Shown here: positions 54,264 to 63,551 of the stretch, piece after piece
Numbering within the stretch: position 1 is the first letter of the stretch
How the letters are laid out: each line of letters begins with the position of its first letter
NCBI RefSeq assembly: GCF_020539525.1
Contig: NZ_JACDXX010000014.1
Location: 1 to 64,000 of the forward strand
DNA length: 64,000 nucleotides
From: Pseudogemmobacter faecipullorum
Lineage (GTDB): Bacteria; Pseudomonadota; Alphaproteobacteria; Rhodobacterales; Rhodobacteraceae
Direction: 5' to 3'
Translations under genes and position numbers: made by a program
The notes under the pieces: generated by a model
Seen by the model: the letters and a program-made list of their open reading frames with translations, nothing else
What the model was told of the DNA's origin: nothing
The model's database searches: none

Positions 54264-54575
54264 GACAGATGCCCCGGACCGGCCAGGACCGGGGCATATT
54301 ACCAGGCCGCTTTTGTCAGTTCAGAGCTTTTCAGCCGTTGAATATTGAATTCATTATTAAGCTGTGAAAAGCTCTGAAGGGCCGGGAGGGGAGCCCCAGG
54401 CTGCGTGTCGGGTCCAGACAGATCGCCACGCCTGAAAAGGGAGGAGAAAGGACGTCCGCAGCTGCGGGCGGCTGATTGTCCGCGCCAGCGGGCCTCCTCA
54501 GCACGCCGGTCGGCTCTGTCCAGCCCGACCACCCATAAGCCAGGCCAGCCCGCCCGAGACAAGCAAGGCGATCCG
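54264..54575. other. control region before the dehydrogenase gene
   Basis: 312 bases, no separate gene. It holds the TGAATTCA site at 54,346 followed by a GC-rich leader. The dehydrogenase frame is open back to 54,405, but that part is Arg/Pro-rich and lacks family similarity. Confidence 0.5.
54346..54353. promoter_or_regulatory. TGAATTCA operator before the dehydrogenase
   Basis: TATTGAATTCATTATTAAG here is nearly identical to TTTTGAATTCATTATTGAG at 53,029. It is 230 bases before the chosen start codon, so a long leader is implied. Confidence 0.6.
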
Positions 54576-57530
54576 ATGAACGCACCGCATAAACCGCTCC
54601 ATCCTCCGGCCGCCAGGGCCGAAGCGCAGCGCCGGTCTTTTGAGGCCGCCCTGCAAAAGGCGATGGAGGGGGAAAGCCGGTTCGACAGTTTCAGCCGGGC
54701 GCGCTATGCCACCGATGCCTCGATCTATCAGATCACGCCCCGCGCTGTCGCCTTCCCGAAACATGAGGCAGACATCGCCGCCGCGCTGCAGGTCGCGGCC
54801 GCGCATGATGTGCCGGTCATCGCGCGCGGAGGCGGCACCTCGCAGAATGGTCAGCCGATCGGCACCGGGCTGGTCCTTGATATGTCACGCCATTTCGGCG
54901 GGGTGACCGATTATGATCCGGCGGCGCGCCGGGTGCGGGTGCGGCCCGGAACGGTGCTGAGCACGCTGAACGGCCAGCTGGCAAAAGACGGGCTGTTTTT
55001 CCCGGTTGAGCCCTCAACCGCGACACGCTGCACGCTGGGCGGCATGGCGGGCAATAATTCTTCTGGCGCGCGCTCGCTGCGCTTTGGAAAAATGGCCGAT
55101 AACGTGCTGGCGATTGATGCCATGTTCCATGACGGCGAGAGTTTCTCGCTTTCCGACAGCACCGCCGCCGGATCGCATCGGGCGCAACAGGTGATCGGGC
55201 GCCTGACCGCCCTCGCCCGCGAGCATCGCACGGATATCGAGAGCATTTTCCCGAAAGTGCAGCGCCGTGTCGGCGGCTATAACCTGGATGAGCTGCTGCC
55301 GGCGCAACCCAATGCAGCCCGGCTGCTGGTGGGATCCGAGGGCACGCTCGCGCTCTCAACCGGCCTTACCCTGCAGCTGTCGCCGCTGCCGAAGCATCGC
55401 GTCATGGGGGTCTGCCATTTCCCCGATTTCCGCAGTGCGATGCAAACGACGCAGCATATTGTCGCCCTCGGCCCGGTGGCGGTTGAGCTGGTCGATAATA
55501 ATGTGCTGGTGCTGGGCGCGGATATTCCGATCTTTGTGAAAACCCTGGGCGATATCACCCGGGGCACCCCCAATTGCCTGCTGCTGGTCGAATTCGCCGG
55601 GGATGATCTGGCGGCGCTGAAGCAGGATCTGAAACGGCTCGATCAGTGCATGGCCGATTATGGCTTTGCCGATGCCGTGGTCGAAGTGGTTGAGCCCGCA
55701 CGACAAAAGCCGGTCTGGGAGGTGCGCGAGGCCTGCCTCAATATCATGATGTCGATGAAGGGCGACGGCAAGCCAATCTCCTTTATCGAAGACTGCGCCG
55801 TACCGCTCGAACATCTGGCCGATTACACCGATGCGGTGAGCGGCGTCTTTGCGAAATATGGCACCCTTGGCACCTGGTATGCCCATGCCTCTGTCGGCTG
55901 CCTGCATGTGCGGCCCATTCTGAATATGAAGACCGCCGAAGGCGTGCAGCATATGCGCGCGATAGCCGAGGAAACCGCCGATCTGGTAAAGCGGTTCAAA
56001 GGCTCTTATTCGGGCGAGCATGGGGATGGCATCTCGCGCTCGGAATTTGTCGAGCCGATGTTCGGATCAAAGCTGACCCGGGCGTTTGAGCAGGTAAAGG
56101 ATGCTTTCGATCCGCAGAACCGGCTGAACCCGGGCAAGATCGTGCGCCCGCTGCGCATGGATGACCGTAGCCTGATGCGGTTTAAGCCTGACTATCGCAC
56201 CAGCCTGCCCGGCGCCCCGGCGCTCGACTGGTCGGAATGGGGCGATTTCGGCGGCGCGGTTGAAATGTGCAACAACAATGGCACCTGCCGCAAACTGGCG
56301 GGGGGTACCATGTGCCCCTCCTACCGTGCCACCCTGGATGAGACCCATCTGACCCGGGGCCGGGCCAATAGCCTGCGCCAGGCCATTTCGGGCCAGCTCG
56401 GGCCCGGGGCCTTCACCTCGCCCGGAATGAAAGAGGCGATGGATCTTTGCGTATCCTGCAAGGGCTGCAAGCGTGACTGCCCGACCGGGGTGGATATGGC
56501 GCGGATGAAGATCGAATTTCTGCATCATTACCATAACCGGCATGGCCTGCCGCTGCGCGAGCGGCTGATCGCCCATCTGCCGCGCTATGCCCCCTATGCG
56601 GCAAGGCTGGCCCCGCTGCTGAACCTGCGCGACCGGATCCCGCTGCTGGCGCGGTTGTCAGAAAAGCTGCTCGGTTTTTCGGCAAAGCGCAGTCTGCCGC
56701 AATGGCGCAAACCCTGGCGCGAGAACGCGAGCCCGGCCCGGCCCGGGGATGTTCTGGGCGACGGGCTTGACCTTGTATTGTTTGGCGACACGTTCAACCG
56801 CTATTTTGAGCGCGAAAACCTTGAGGCTGCCGAGCGGGTTCTGCGCGCCGCAGGCTACCGGCTGCACCGTGTTAAAGCTGCGGGCAGCGCCCGGCCGCTT
56901 TGCTGTGGCAGAACCTATCTCTCCTCTGGCCAGACCGATGCCGCGCGTGATGAGGCCCGGCGCTCACTTGCGGCTTTGCGCCCCTTTGTCGAGCGCGGCG
57001 CAAGGGTGGTGGGGCTGGAACCCTCATGCATTTTCAGCTTCCGCGATGAGATGACGGCTTTGTTGCCAAAAGAGGAAACCGGCTTCATCTCTGGCAAGGC
57101 GCTGCTGTTTGAGGAGCTGCTGGCCGGGGATCTGCGCTCAGGCCGGATCACCCTGCCGCTCGCAGACCAGCAGGGCCAGGTGGCGCATGTGCATGGTCAT
57201 TGCCATCAGAAGGCCTTTGACGCGATGGGAGCGGTCGAAACCGTGCTGCGCGCCGTGCCCGGGCTTGAGGTGAAGATGATCGAAAGCGCCTGCTGTGGCA
57301 TGTCGGGTGCCTTTGGCTATGCCGCAGAAAATCTTGAAGTATCGATGAAAATGGCCGAGCTGTCGCTGCTGCCCGCCGTGCGCAGAGCCGGGGCAGAGGA
57401 TCTGATTATTGCCGATGGCACCAGCTGTCGCCACCAGATCCATGACGGGGCGGCCCGCGATGCGCAGCATGTGGCGCGGGTTCTCGATCATGCCCTGCGG
57501 CCCGAAGCCAGGCACAGCGGGAGCGCGTGA
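54576..57530 (+). CDS. FAD-linked oxidase/iron-sulfur fusion, GlcD-GlcF-like 2-hydroxyacid dehydrogenase
   Basis: 984 residues. N-terminal FAD-binding type 4 domain (ARGGGTSQNGQPIG near 85, GGMAGNNSSGARS), a FAD-oxidase C-terminal domain (GEHGDGISRSEF), then ferredoxin-like cysteines (CNNNGTC near 564; CVSCKGCKRDCP near 625) and two CCG domains (CCGRTYLSSG, ACCGMSGAFGY) as in GlcF. It probably oxidises glycolate or another D-2-hydroxyacid to the keto acid, passing electrons to quinone. Fusing GlcD- and GlcF-like parts is known in this family. ATG 54576 is chosen by homology. Confidence 0.9.
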   Translation: MNAPHKPLHPPAARAEAQRRSFEAALQKAMEGESRFDSFSRARYATDASIYQITPRAVAFPKHEADIAAALQVAAAHDVPVIARGGGTSQNGQPIGTGLVLDMSRHFGGVTDYDPAARRVRVRPGTVLSTLNGQLAKDGLFFPVEPSTATRCTLGGMAGNNSSGARSLRFGKMADNVLAIDAMFHDGESFSLSDSTAAGSHRAQQVIGRLTALAREHRTDIESIFPKVQRRVGGYNLDELLPAQPNAARLLVGSEGTLALSTGLTLQLSPLPKHRVMGVCHFPDFRSAMQTTQHIVALGPVAVELVDNNVLVLGADIPIFVKTLGDITRGTPNCLLLVEFAGDDLAALKQDLKRLDQCMADYGFADAVVEVVEPARQKPVWEVREACLNIMMSMKGDGKPISFIEDCAVPLEHLADYTDAVSGVFAKYGTLGTWYAHASVGCLHVRPILNMKTAEGVQHMRAIAEETADLVKRFKGSYSGEHGDGISRSEFVEPMFGSKLTRAFEQVKDAFDPQNRLNPGKIVRPLRMDDRSLMRFKPDYRTSLPGAPALDWSEWGDFGGAVEMCNNNGTCRKLAGGTMCPSYRATLDETHLTRGRANSLRQAISGQLGPGAFTSPGMKEAMDLCVSCKGCKRDCPTGVDMARMKIEFLHHYHNRHGLPLRERLIAHLPRYAPYAARLAPLLNLRDRIPLLARLSEKLLGFSAKRSLPQWRKPWRENASPARPGDVLGDGLDLVLFGDTFNRYFERENLEAAERVLRAAGYRLHRVKAAGSARPLCCGRTYLSSGQTDAARDEARRSLAALRPFVERGARVVGLEPSCIFSFRDEMTALLPKEETGFISGKALLFEELLAGDLRSGRITLPLADQQGQVAHVHGHCHQKAFDAMGAVETVLRAVPGLEVKMIESACCGMSGAFGYAAENLEVSMKMAELSLLPAVRRAGAEDLIIADGTSCRHQIHDGAARDAQHVARVLDHALRPEARHSGSA

Positions 57531-57862
57531 GGCGGGGGCAAGAGGAGCAGGCGGCAAAGGAGAGCGGCGGCACTGTCGCGCCCGGCCTGGCTGGGACAGG
57601 CTGTTATTCCGGTCAGGGGCCTGGCCGGAGCCAGGCCCTCTCTGCCCGCTGCGCACCGGCCCCTGCCTTCGCACTGGTCAAAGCCTAAGGAGTTGATAAA
57701 CAGGAATTCTGCCGCCAGTTGACGGGCGATGGGTTAACTGTGAAATCTCTGCCCGCTCCATGCCCCGTCACTGCTCCGGCCGACCCTGGTCAGTTGCTGA
57801 CCTGCACCGCTTTCGGCCTCTGAACCGGCCGGATTTCCCTGATCTTTACTGGATGAGTTAAT
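57531..57862. other. gap between dehydrogenase and GlcG-like gene
   Basis: 332 bases. No supported gene, operator of the TGAATTCA type or terminator with T-tract seen. Confidence 0.45.
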
Positions 57863-58288
57863 ATGGACCTGACCCTTGCAACCGCAGACAGCATCGCCCG
57901 CGCCTGTATTACCCGCGCCGCCGAAATGGGGCTGAAGCCGCTGACCATCGCCGTCGTTGATGCCTCGGCCGAGCTGGTGGTGCTGCTGCGCCAGGACGGC
58001 ACCAGCCTGCTGCGCCCGGCAATCGCCCAGGGCAAAGCCAAAGGGGCGGTCGGCATGGGCCTCGGCTCGCGTGCCCTCTACAACCGGGCACAGGAACAGC
58101 CCTATTTCATCCAGTCGATGAATGCGCTGGCCGGCGGATCCCTGGTCCCGGTGCCCGGGGGCGTGCTGATCCGCCAAGCGGGAAAGATCATTGGTGCGGT
58201 GGGGATCACCGGCGACACCTCGGACAATGACGAGGCCTGCGCGGTGTTCGCCATTGAACAGGCAGGCTTTACCGCCGACCCCGGCTGA
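57863..58288 (+). CDS. GlcG/HbpS-family protein (DUF336)
   Basis: 141 residues. The family pattern KPLTIAVVDASAELVVLLRQDG ... SGG-like AGGSLVPVPGGVLI ... GAVGITGDTSDNDEAC is clear. GlcG of E. coli lies in the glycolate operon; HbpS relatives bind heme or cobalamin. The role is unknown, but it repeatedly accompanies glycolate oxidation genes, as here. Confidence 0.88.
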   Translation: MDLTLATADSIARACITRAAEMGLKPLTIAVVDASAELVVLLRQDGTSLLRPAIAQGKAKGAVGMGLGSRALYNRAQEQPYFIQSMNALAGGSLVPVPGGVLIRQAGKIIGAVGITGDTSDNDEACAVFAIEQAGFTADPG

Positions 58289-58848
58289 GCCAAAGCTCAC
58301 TGACCTCAGTGCAGACCGGCTGCGTTTCACCGGACCGGTCTGCACGCTTATGGTCATCATTGGCAGCTCGGGCGCTGAACTGGGGGGCGCGGCTATAGCT
58401 CGCCCGCCCGAACGAAGACCTGATCCCGGCCAATAAAAAGAACGATATGGTCAACCGGGTGAAAGAGGTGACCTCGAAACCCGAAGCGCGCTTCAGTGAC
58501 GAGGCTGCCATTTCCGCAATGGAAACGCTGATCACGCATGGGCTGGAGGGTCTGAAAACTGCAACGAAAATGAGGGCCTCTGGCTGGCCAATCTGCGGCC
58601 GCCGGGCAGATCTGCTTGCGAAAAGCCTGCAGAAAAGACCAGCTGAAGCCGGGCTATGCGCCGATACGGAGAGCGGGGGCAGCCCCCCGGGCCGTGACAG
58701 ACGACCGGAGAGGCCAGGCTGGATGGCAGAGCCTGGCCCGGTGGTGTCAGCTTAGCTGGCATTGCTGCGAAAGGGGCAGCCTCTGGCACCCGGACCAGAA
58801 GGCGGTCTGTGAGCGCTCCCGGAGTAAGCCGGGCGGCTCTGGCGCGTT
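58289..58848. other. gap between GlcG-like gene and nahK
   Basis: 560 bases with the hairpin at 58,309 and otherwise no supported gene. A 102-codon plus frame (58,447-58,755) has a coding-like start (RVKEVTSKPEARFSDEA) but no family match and a low-complexity end; it may be decayed DNA. Confidence 0.45.
58309..58345 (+). terminator. hairpin after the GlcG-like gene
   Basis: Perfect 11-base stem GTGCAGACCGG (58309-58319) / CCGGTCTGCAC (58335-58345) with a 15-base loop, 21 bases past the stop. It lacks a T-tract, so efficiency as a terminator is uncertain. Confidence 0.5.
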
Positions 58849-61035
58849 TCAGTCCGATTGCAGCACAAAAGCACCGAGCGCGTCGGGGTCGATCGGTTTA
58901 AACATGATCTCAAGCCCGGCCGCCCCCGCGGCGGTACGGGTGGCGGCGGTGCGGTCGGCGGTGATGATCCGGGTCGGGCGCTGGCCAAATGTCCGGTGCA
59001 GGATCCTGGCGGTCTCGACCCCGGTCGGCCCCGCGCCAAGCTGCTGATCGATCAGATAGAGATCGGGGACGATGCCGATCTCCTCGAGCAGCCCGATGGC
59101 TTCGGGGCCGCTTGCTGCCTCCAGCACATCAATGCCGCGCCGCTCAAGCAACAGGGCGATGGCGCGGCGCAGCCCCTCATCATTCTCGACCAGAAGCGCG
59201 ATCCGGCCGCAGGGCGCATCCTCCATCTGCAGCGGCGCCGGTGCCAGGCCCGCTGGCGGCAGATCCGGCGCGACCGGCAGCTCCACCGCAAAACAGGTGC
59301 CGAGGCCGGGGCGCGAGCGCAGGGTCAGCGGATGGCGCAGCAGGGCACAGGCGCGTTCCACAATCGCAAGGCCGAGCCCCATTCCGGCAGCGGCGGAGGC
59401 CGAGCCACCGATGCGGTGAAATTCGCGAAACACCGCCTGCTGATCCTCGGGGGCGATGCCGGGGCCGGTGTCATGCACCTCGACCCGCACCGCGCCCTTC
59501 AGGCGACGCACCCCGACCAGAACCCGGCCCTGGCTGGTGTAGCGCAGCGCATTGCCGATCAGATTTTGCAGGATCCGGCGCAGATAGGCCGGATCGCTTT
59601 CCACCGCCAGGGCGCAGGGCAGGATGGTCAGCCGCAGCCCCTTTTCTGCCGCGAAAGGCACGAATTCATCGGTCAGCTGCGCCAGCAGCAAAGACAGCGG
59701 CAGCGGGGTCACGTCGATTGACCCCGAGCCCGCCTCAAGCCGCGAGATATCCAGCAGCGCTCCCAGAATTCCCTCGACGCTGATCAGCGCATTATAGGCT
59801 TTTTCCAGGGTGGTGGACTGGCCCGGCCCAGCCTCATCCCGGGCGGCGGCCACGAAAAGTTTGGCGGCCGAAAGCGGCTGCAGCAGATCATGGCTTGCCG
59901 CCGCGACAAAGCGCGAGCGGGTGGCATTGGCACGCTCGGCGCTGGCGAGGGCAGCGGCCAGCTGCTCGGTGCGGGTGGCGACGCGCGCTTCGAGCGTGGC
60001 ATTGGCGCGCAGCATCGAATGGATGGCGAGGCGCTCGCGGCTGACATCGGTGAAAGAGAGCACAAAGCCGCGCCCGGGCATTTCCTGGCCATAGACGGCC
60101 AGAACCATGCCGGTGGGCTGCTCGATCTCAAAGGACAGAGGCGGACAGGGGCCGGACTGCCAGATCCAGGCCCTGAGCCGCTCGGGGCTGAAACCATCGG
60201 AAAAAGCGGTGTGAGACAATGCGGGCGCGATCAGCGCATCGTAATCCACGCCCCGGCGCAACAGCGGCGCGCGGATATCGAGCAGCTGCGCCAGCCGCCA
60301 GTTCCAGCCCGCCAGCCGCCGCTCGGCATCAAAAATTGCCACCCCCTGGTTGATATGGTCCAGGGTCGCGCGGATGATCCGGGCCTGGTCATCAAGCAGC
60401 TTGCCGCGCTCCGAACGTTCGGCGCGGATGATCTCGGTCACATTGGTCTGCAAAACGACCGTGCTGCCATCCTCCATATGCTGCTCGCTGATCTGCAGCC
60501 AGCGGTCGCCGGTCAGATCGACGTAAAAGATCCGGTCCGAGCGGTGCAGCGCCATCCGCTTTTCCACCCAGGCTTCCGGGCCTTCGTCCGGGGGCAGGCG
60601 CAGATTTTCTGAATGGCTGACCGCGCGGATATAATCGGGAAAGCTGATCCCCGGATGCAGCCGGGCGCGGGCATCGGGCAGATCGCCGCAGAACCGGCTG
60701 TTGTGCAGCACGAGGCGCTGCTCGGGGTCGAACAGGGCAAAGCCCTCCTCGATGGCCTCGACGGCCTGGCTCAGCTGGCGGCGCGAGCTTTCGGCGGTGC
60801 TGTTGGCCTCATGCAGCAGGCGCAGCGCGGCTTCCAGCTCACGGGTGCGCTGGCGGACATGTTCTTCCAGCACGGCGGCGCGGCGGAACTCCTCAAATGC
60901 GGCATCCCGGTCGCCCTGGCCCTGCTCGGCATGGCTCATCAGCGCAGCGGCAATGGTCAGGAGTTTTTCGATCTGGCGGGCGGGGCTGTCTTTCGGATCA
61001 AGCAGCCCTGCGGTGATCGGCGGTTGCGGGTTCAT
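58849..61035 (-). CDS. nahK: NahK/ErcS-family hybrid sensor kinase-receiver
   Basis: 728 residues, no membrane helices. A coiled coil (about 45-95), two PAS domains (about 90-200 and 215-330), HisKA (ASHDLLQPLSAAKLF, H382), HATPase (GMGLGLAIVERAC) and a C-terminal receiver (about 610-728, LLVENDEGLRRAI; acceptor in YLIDQQLG). The HDLLQPL box is typical of NahK/ErcS kinases, which are controlled by the NO-sensing NosP. The start overlaps the nosP stop (ATGA). Confidence 0.88.
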   Translation of the reverse strand: MNPQPPITAGLLDPKDSPARQIEKLLTIAAALMSHAEQGQGDRDAAFEEFRRAAVLEEHVRQRTRELEAALRLLHEANSTAESSRRQLSQAVEAIEEGFALFDPEQRLVLHNSRFCGDLPDARARLHPGISFPDYIRAVSHSENLRLPPDEGPEAWVEKRMALHRSDRIFYVDLTGDRWLQISEQHMEDGSTVVLQTNVTEIIRAERSERGKLLDDQARIIRATLDHINQGVAIFDAERRLAGWNWRLAQLLDIRAPLLRRGVDYDALIAPALSHTAFSDGFSPERLRAWIWQSGPCPPLSFEIEQPTGMVLAVYGQEMPGRGFVLSFTDVSRERLAIHSMLRANATLEARVATRTEQLAAALASAERANATRSRFVAAASHDLLQPLSAAKLFVAAARDEAGPGQSTTLEKAYNALISVEGILGALLDISRLEAGSGSIDVTPLPLSLLLAQLTDEFVPFAAEKGLRLTILPCALAVESDPAYLRRILQNLIGNALRYTSQGRVLVGVRRLKGAVRVEVHDTGPGIAPEDQQAVFREFHRIGGSASAAAGMGLGLAIVERACALLRHPLTLRSRPGLGTCFAVELPVAPDLPPAGLAPAPLQMEDAPCGRIALLVENDEGLRRAIALLLERRGIDVLEAASGPEAIGLLEEIGIVPDLYLIDQQLGAGPTGVETARILHRTFGQRPTRIITADRTAATRTAAGAAGLEIMFKPIDPDALGAFVLQSD

Positions 61036-62189
61036 GCCTCTTCCTCCAGCCGGGTGCCGGGCGGATAAAAGACGCAGCCGGTCAGCGTGTGGTTGACATG
61101 CATCGGGCCGATCTGCTCGCCATAGGTGGAAAACCCCCAGACCCGGTGACGGCGCAGCACATCCGAGACCTTATCGGTCAGCTGTTTCTCGCGCCCCTCG
61201 ATCCGGCGCAGGATGCAGTCAAAGGCCAGCACGGCAACCGGCTCGGCCGGGGCCCGCAGCCGTTCCAGCCCGGCAGAGAGATGGCCGACCAGATCATGCG
61301 CTTCGGTCAGAGACAGCACCACCCCAGAGGCAATGGCCGAAAAAAACAGCAGCTCGCCCGATGGCAACATGCGCTGAATAGCGCGGACATGGTGGCGCGC
61401 GCCGATGCGCAAAGCCAGCGGATAGGCGGCAAAGGTGAAACTGTCGAGCATCGCCAGATCCCGGCCCAGCAGGCGCGCATATTCCTGCGCCGCCGGCTCG
61501 CCATTGATCTGCCGCACGATCCGGGCCGAGGGATCGGCATCGGTGACCACCATCCGCACCCCGGTAGGATGCAGGTGGTCCATATTCAGCGCCCGGACCG
61601 GACAATCGCTGCGCAGCACACAAAGCACCGCCGCATGACGCATCGCTATGCCATCATGGAGGATAAAGGTGCGCTCAAAGCGGGTGCCATCTCCGGCCGA
61701 ACCGCCAACCAGGGGCATATTTCCCGCCCCCCCTGCGAGGGCGGCGGCCAGCTCATCCTCGCGCACCGACAGCCCGTCGACCAGCAAAAGCCCGCATTCA
61801 TAGGGCAGAGCTGCCTGGCCGGAAGACAGGCGCTGGCGGATCTGCAACAGATCGGCGGCAATATCGTTACGGGACAGGCGGTCGAGATCGGGGATCAACA
61901 GGGTTTCAGCCAGGAAATGGCGGCTGGAAAAGCCAATTGCAACGATGGTTTCCTCTTCATAGCCCGCGCCGGTGATTTCCCCTGCTGTGGTGCAGCCCAC
62001 CACCCGGGCCATCGGCCAGGCCGATCTGGCCGCGCCCGCGATCCCGGTCAGATCGGCCTCGGGCGACAGCAGCAGCAGAACCAGCGCGAAGGGTCCGGGG
62101 CCAAGCGCCCGGGTCAGCTGGCCCGCCACATCCGCCTCGCGGACTGAGACGCTGGCCCGCGCCACGATCTGATCGCCTGTCAGCTGCAC
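61032..62189 (-). CDS. nosP: FIST-domain heme sensor protein, NosP-like
   Basis: 385 residues, GTG start after GGGGGAAG. N-terminal FIST domain (ARVVGCTTAGEITGAGY, LVGGSAGDGTRFERTFI) and C-terminal FIST_C (GFSTYGEQIGPMHVNHTLTG). In NosP proteins this fold binds heme and nitric oxide and inhibits the partner NahK. The co-translated kinase gene makes the NosP assignment likely. Its heme ligand was not identified. Confidence 0.87.
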   Translation of the reverse strand: MQLTGDQIVARASVSVREADVAGQLTRALGPGPFALVLLLLSPEADLTGIAGAARSAWPMARVVGCTTAGEITGAGYEEETIVAIGFSSRHFLAETLLIPDLDRLSRNDIAADLLQIRQRLSSGQAALPYECGLLLVDGLSVREDELAAALAGGAGNMPLVGGSAGDGTRFERTFILHDGIAMRHAAVLCVLRSDCPVRALNMDHLHPTGVRMVVTDADPSARIVRQINGEPAAQEYARLLGRDLAMLDSFTFAAYPLALRIGARHHVRAIQRMLPSGELLFFSAIASGVVLSLTEAHDLVGHLSAGLERLRAPAEPVAVLAFDCILRRIEGREKQLTDKVSDVLRRHRVWGFSTYGEQIGPMHVNHTLTGCVFYPPGTRLEEEA

Positions 62190-62255
62190 CTCTTCCCCCT
62201 TGCTGTCTCCCTGCCCGCCATGGAACCCCGGGCGGGCGCGAAAATCCAGCCCCCG

Positions 62256-62942
62256 TCATCCCGGCGGGGGTGTCAGGGTGAAGCTCAGTTCCTGGGCAAA
62301 GAGAACCGCCTGGGTGCGGGTCTGCACGCCAAGCTTGCGCATGATCGCGGTGATATGGGCCTTTACCGTGGTCTCGGCGATGGAAAGCTCATGGGCGATC
62401 TGCTTATTCATCAGCCCGGCGCTGACCAGCTGCAGGATCTTGCCCTGCTGGCGGGTCAGAAGCGCCAGCCGCGCCACCGCCTCTTCGGCCGGAGTGGCAG
62501 CGGTCTGTTCCAGAATGCGGCGGCTGGAATGCACCTCGCCCCGGGCAATCGTGTCAAAAGCCTCGCGAAAAGCGCCGCGTTCGGCATGTTTGGGGACAAA
62601 AGCGCTGACCCCTGCGCGCAGCGCCGAGCGCACCACCCGCAGTTCATCCATCGAGGAGACCACGATGATCGGTGTCGCAGGCGCCGCCTGGCGCATCCTG
62701 ACCACACCGTCCAGCCCGTTCACATCCGGCAGGTTCAGATCCAGCACGATAACATCGGGCATGTCTCCGCCTGCCAGCCGGTCCAGCGCCGCGCCGAGGC
62801 TGCCCACCGCATCCACCTGGTCGATCCCGACCTGTCCGGTCAGCGTCATCGATAATGCGTCGCAGAACAATGGATGATCATCGACGATCAGCGCCGAGCG
62901 CAGCGGGTAATCCGCGTCCGAAATACCGAATGCCTGCGCCAT
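62256..62942 (-). CDS. NarL/LuxR-type response regulator
   Basis: 228 residues from ATG 62942. Receiver domain (ALIVDDHPLFCDAL, phospho-Asp D68 in VLDLNLPD) and a C-terminal LuxR helix-turn-helix (LVSAGLMNKQIAHELSIAE and TTVKAHITAIMRKL). It lies 66 bases upstream of nosP on the same strand and is the probable output of NahK. Confidence 0.92.
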   Translation of the reverse strand: MAQAFGISDADYPLRSALIVDDHPLFCDALSMTLTGQVGIDQVDAVGSLGAALDRLAGGDMPDVIVLDLNLPDVNGLDGVVRMRQAAPATPIIVVSSMDELRVVRSALRAGVSAFVPKHAERGAFREAFDTIARGEVHSSRRILEQTAATPAEEAVARLALLTRQQGKILQLVSAGLMNKQIAHELSIAETTVKAHITAIMRKLGVQTRTQAVLFAQELSFTLTPPPG

Positions 62943-63125
62943 GCCTTCCCTCCCCGGGGCTGCGGATGCCGGGTCATCTTCCCCGGCTGAGCCGCTCAAA
63001 TCTGGAGTCTAGCGCGACCCCGCCCCCCCGCGCAAAGAGAACAGTCGCACAGAGCAAACATCCGATGCGCCGGGCAGAAAAAGTATTCGACCATAGTCGT
63101 AGCAGTCGCGGCAGGAAAACAGGGT

Positions 63126-63551
63126 TCAGGGGGCCTCAAGGCTGATCCGCCAGCCGCCCGAGGCATTGATCTGCAGGCGGTAGCGACCGGGCTGGGCCAT
63201 CAGGAAAGAGCCGGTGCCCGCCCCGGCCTGGTGCAGATTCTGTACCACCTCGCCGCTGGCATCGAGCAGATAGATCACCATGATCGCATCCATGCTTTCA
63301 AACTGCAGCAGCGTCGGGGCGGTGATGTCAAAGGAAGGGGTAACCTGGCTGCCAGCGCCCTGAAACCTGCGGATCGCCGCCTGGAGCGGCAGCGCATCAT
63401 AACAGGCCAGCCGCGCCGCAGCGCCGGAATGACTGCGGCAGGCCATGAGGCCCGCCGTCAGATCCTGCGCTCCGGCCGGTGCTGCCTGCACCAGCAGCAG
63501 CGCCAGCGCGATATTGCGCCGCTTTACCAGTTGAACGGGCATCCGGTGCAA
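63126..63551 (-). CDS. small secreted protein, unknown
   Basis: 141 residues from 63,551, or 138 from the internal Met. A signal peptide (RRNIALALLLVQAAPAGAQ) is followed by a Cys-x-(15)-Cys segment (LMACRSHSGAAARLACYDAL) resembling small periplasmic proteins with a C...ARLACYD motif, then a beta-rich domain. The start overlaps the end of the pentapeptide-repeat gene by 28 bases, so the two are probably co-expressed. Confidence 0.7.
   Translation of the reverse strand: MHRMPVQLVKRRNIALALLLVQAAPAGAQDLTAGLMACRSHSGAAARLACYDALPLQAAIRRFQGAGSQVTPSFDITAPTLLQFESMDAIMVIYLLDASGEVVQNLHQAGAGTGSFLMAQPGRYRLQINASGGWRISLEAP

Noticed and set aside
58447-58755. 102-codon plus-strand frame with a coding-like first half
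   Set aside because: No family match, no clear ribosome site and a low-complexity end; mentioned only as possible decayed DNA.
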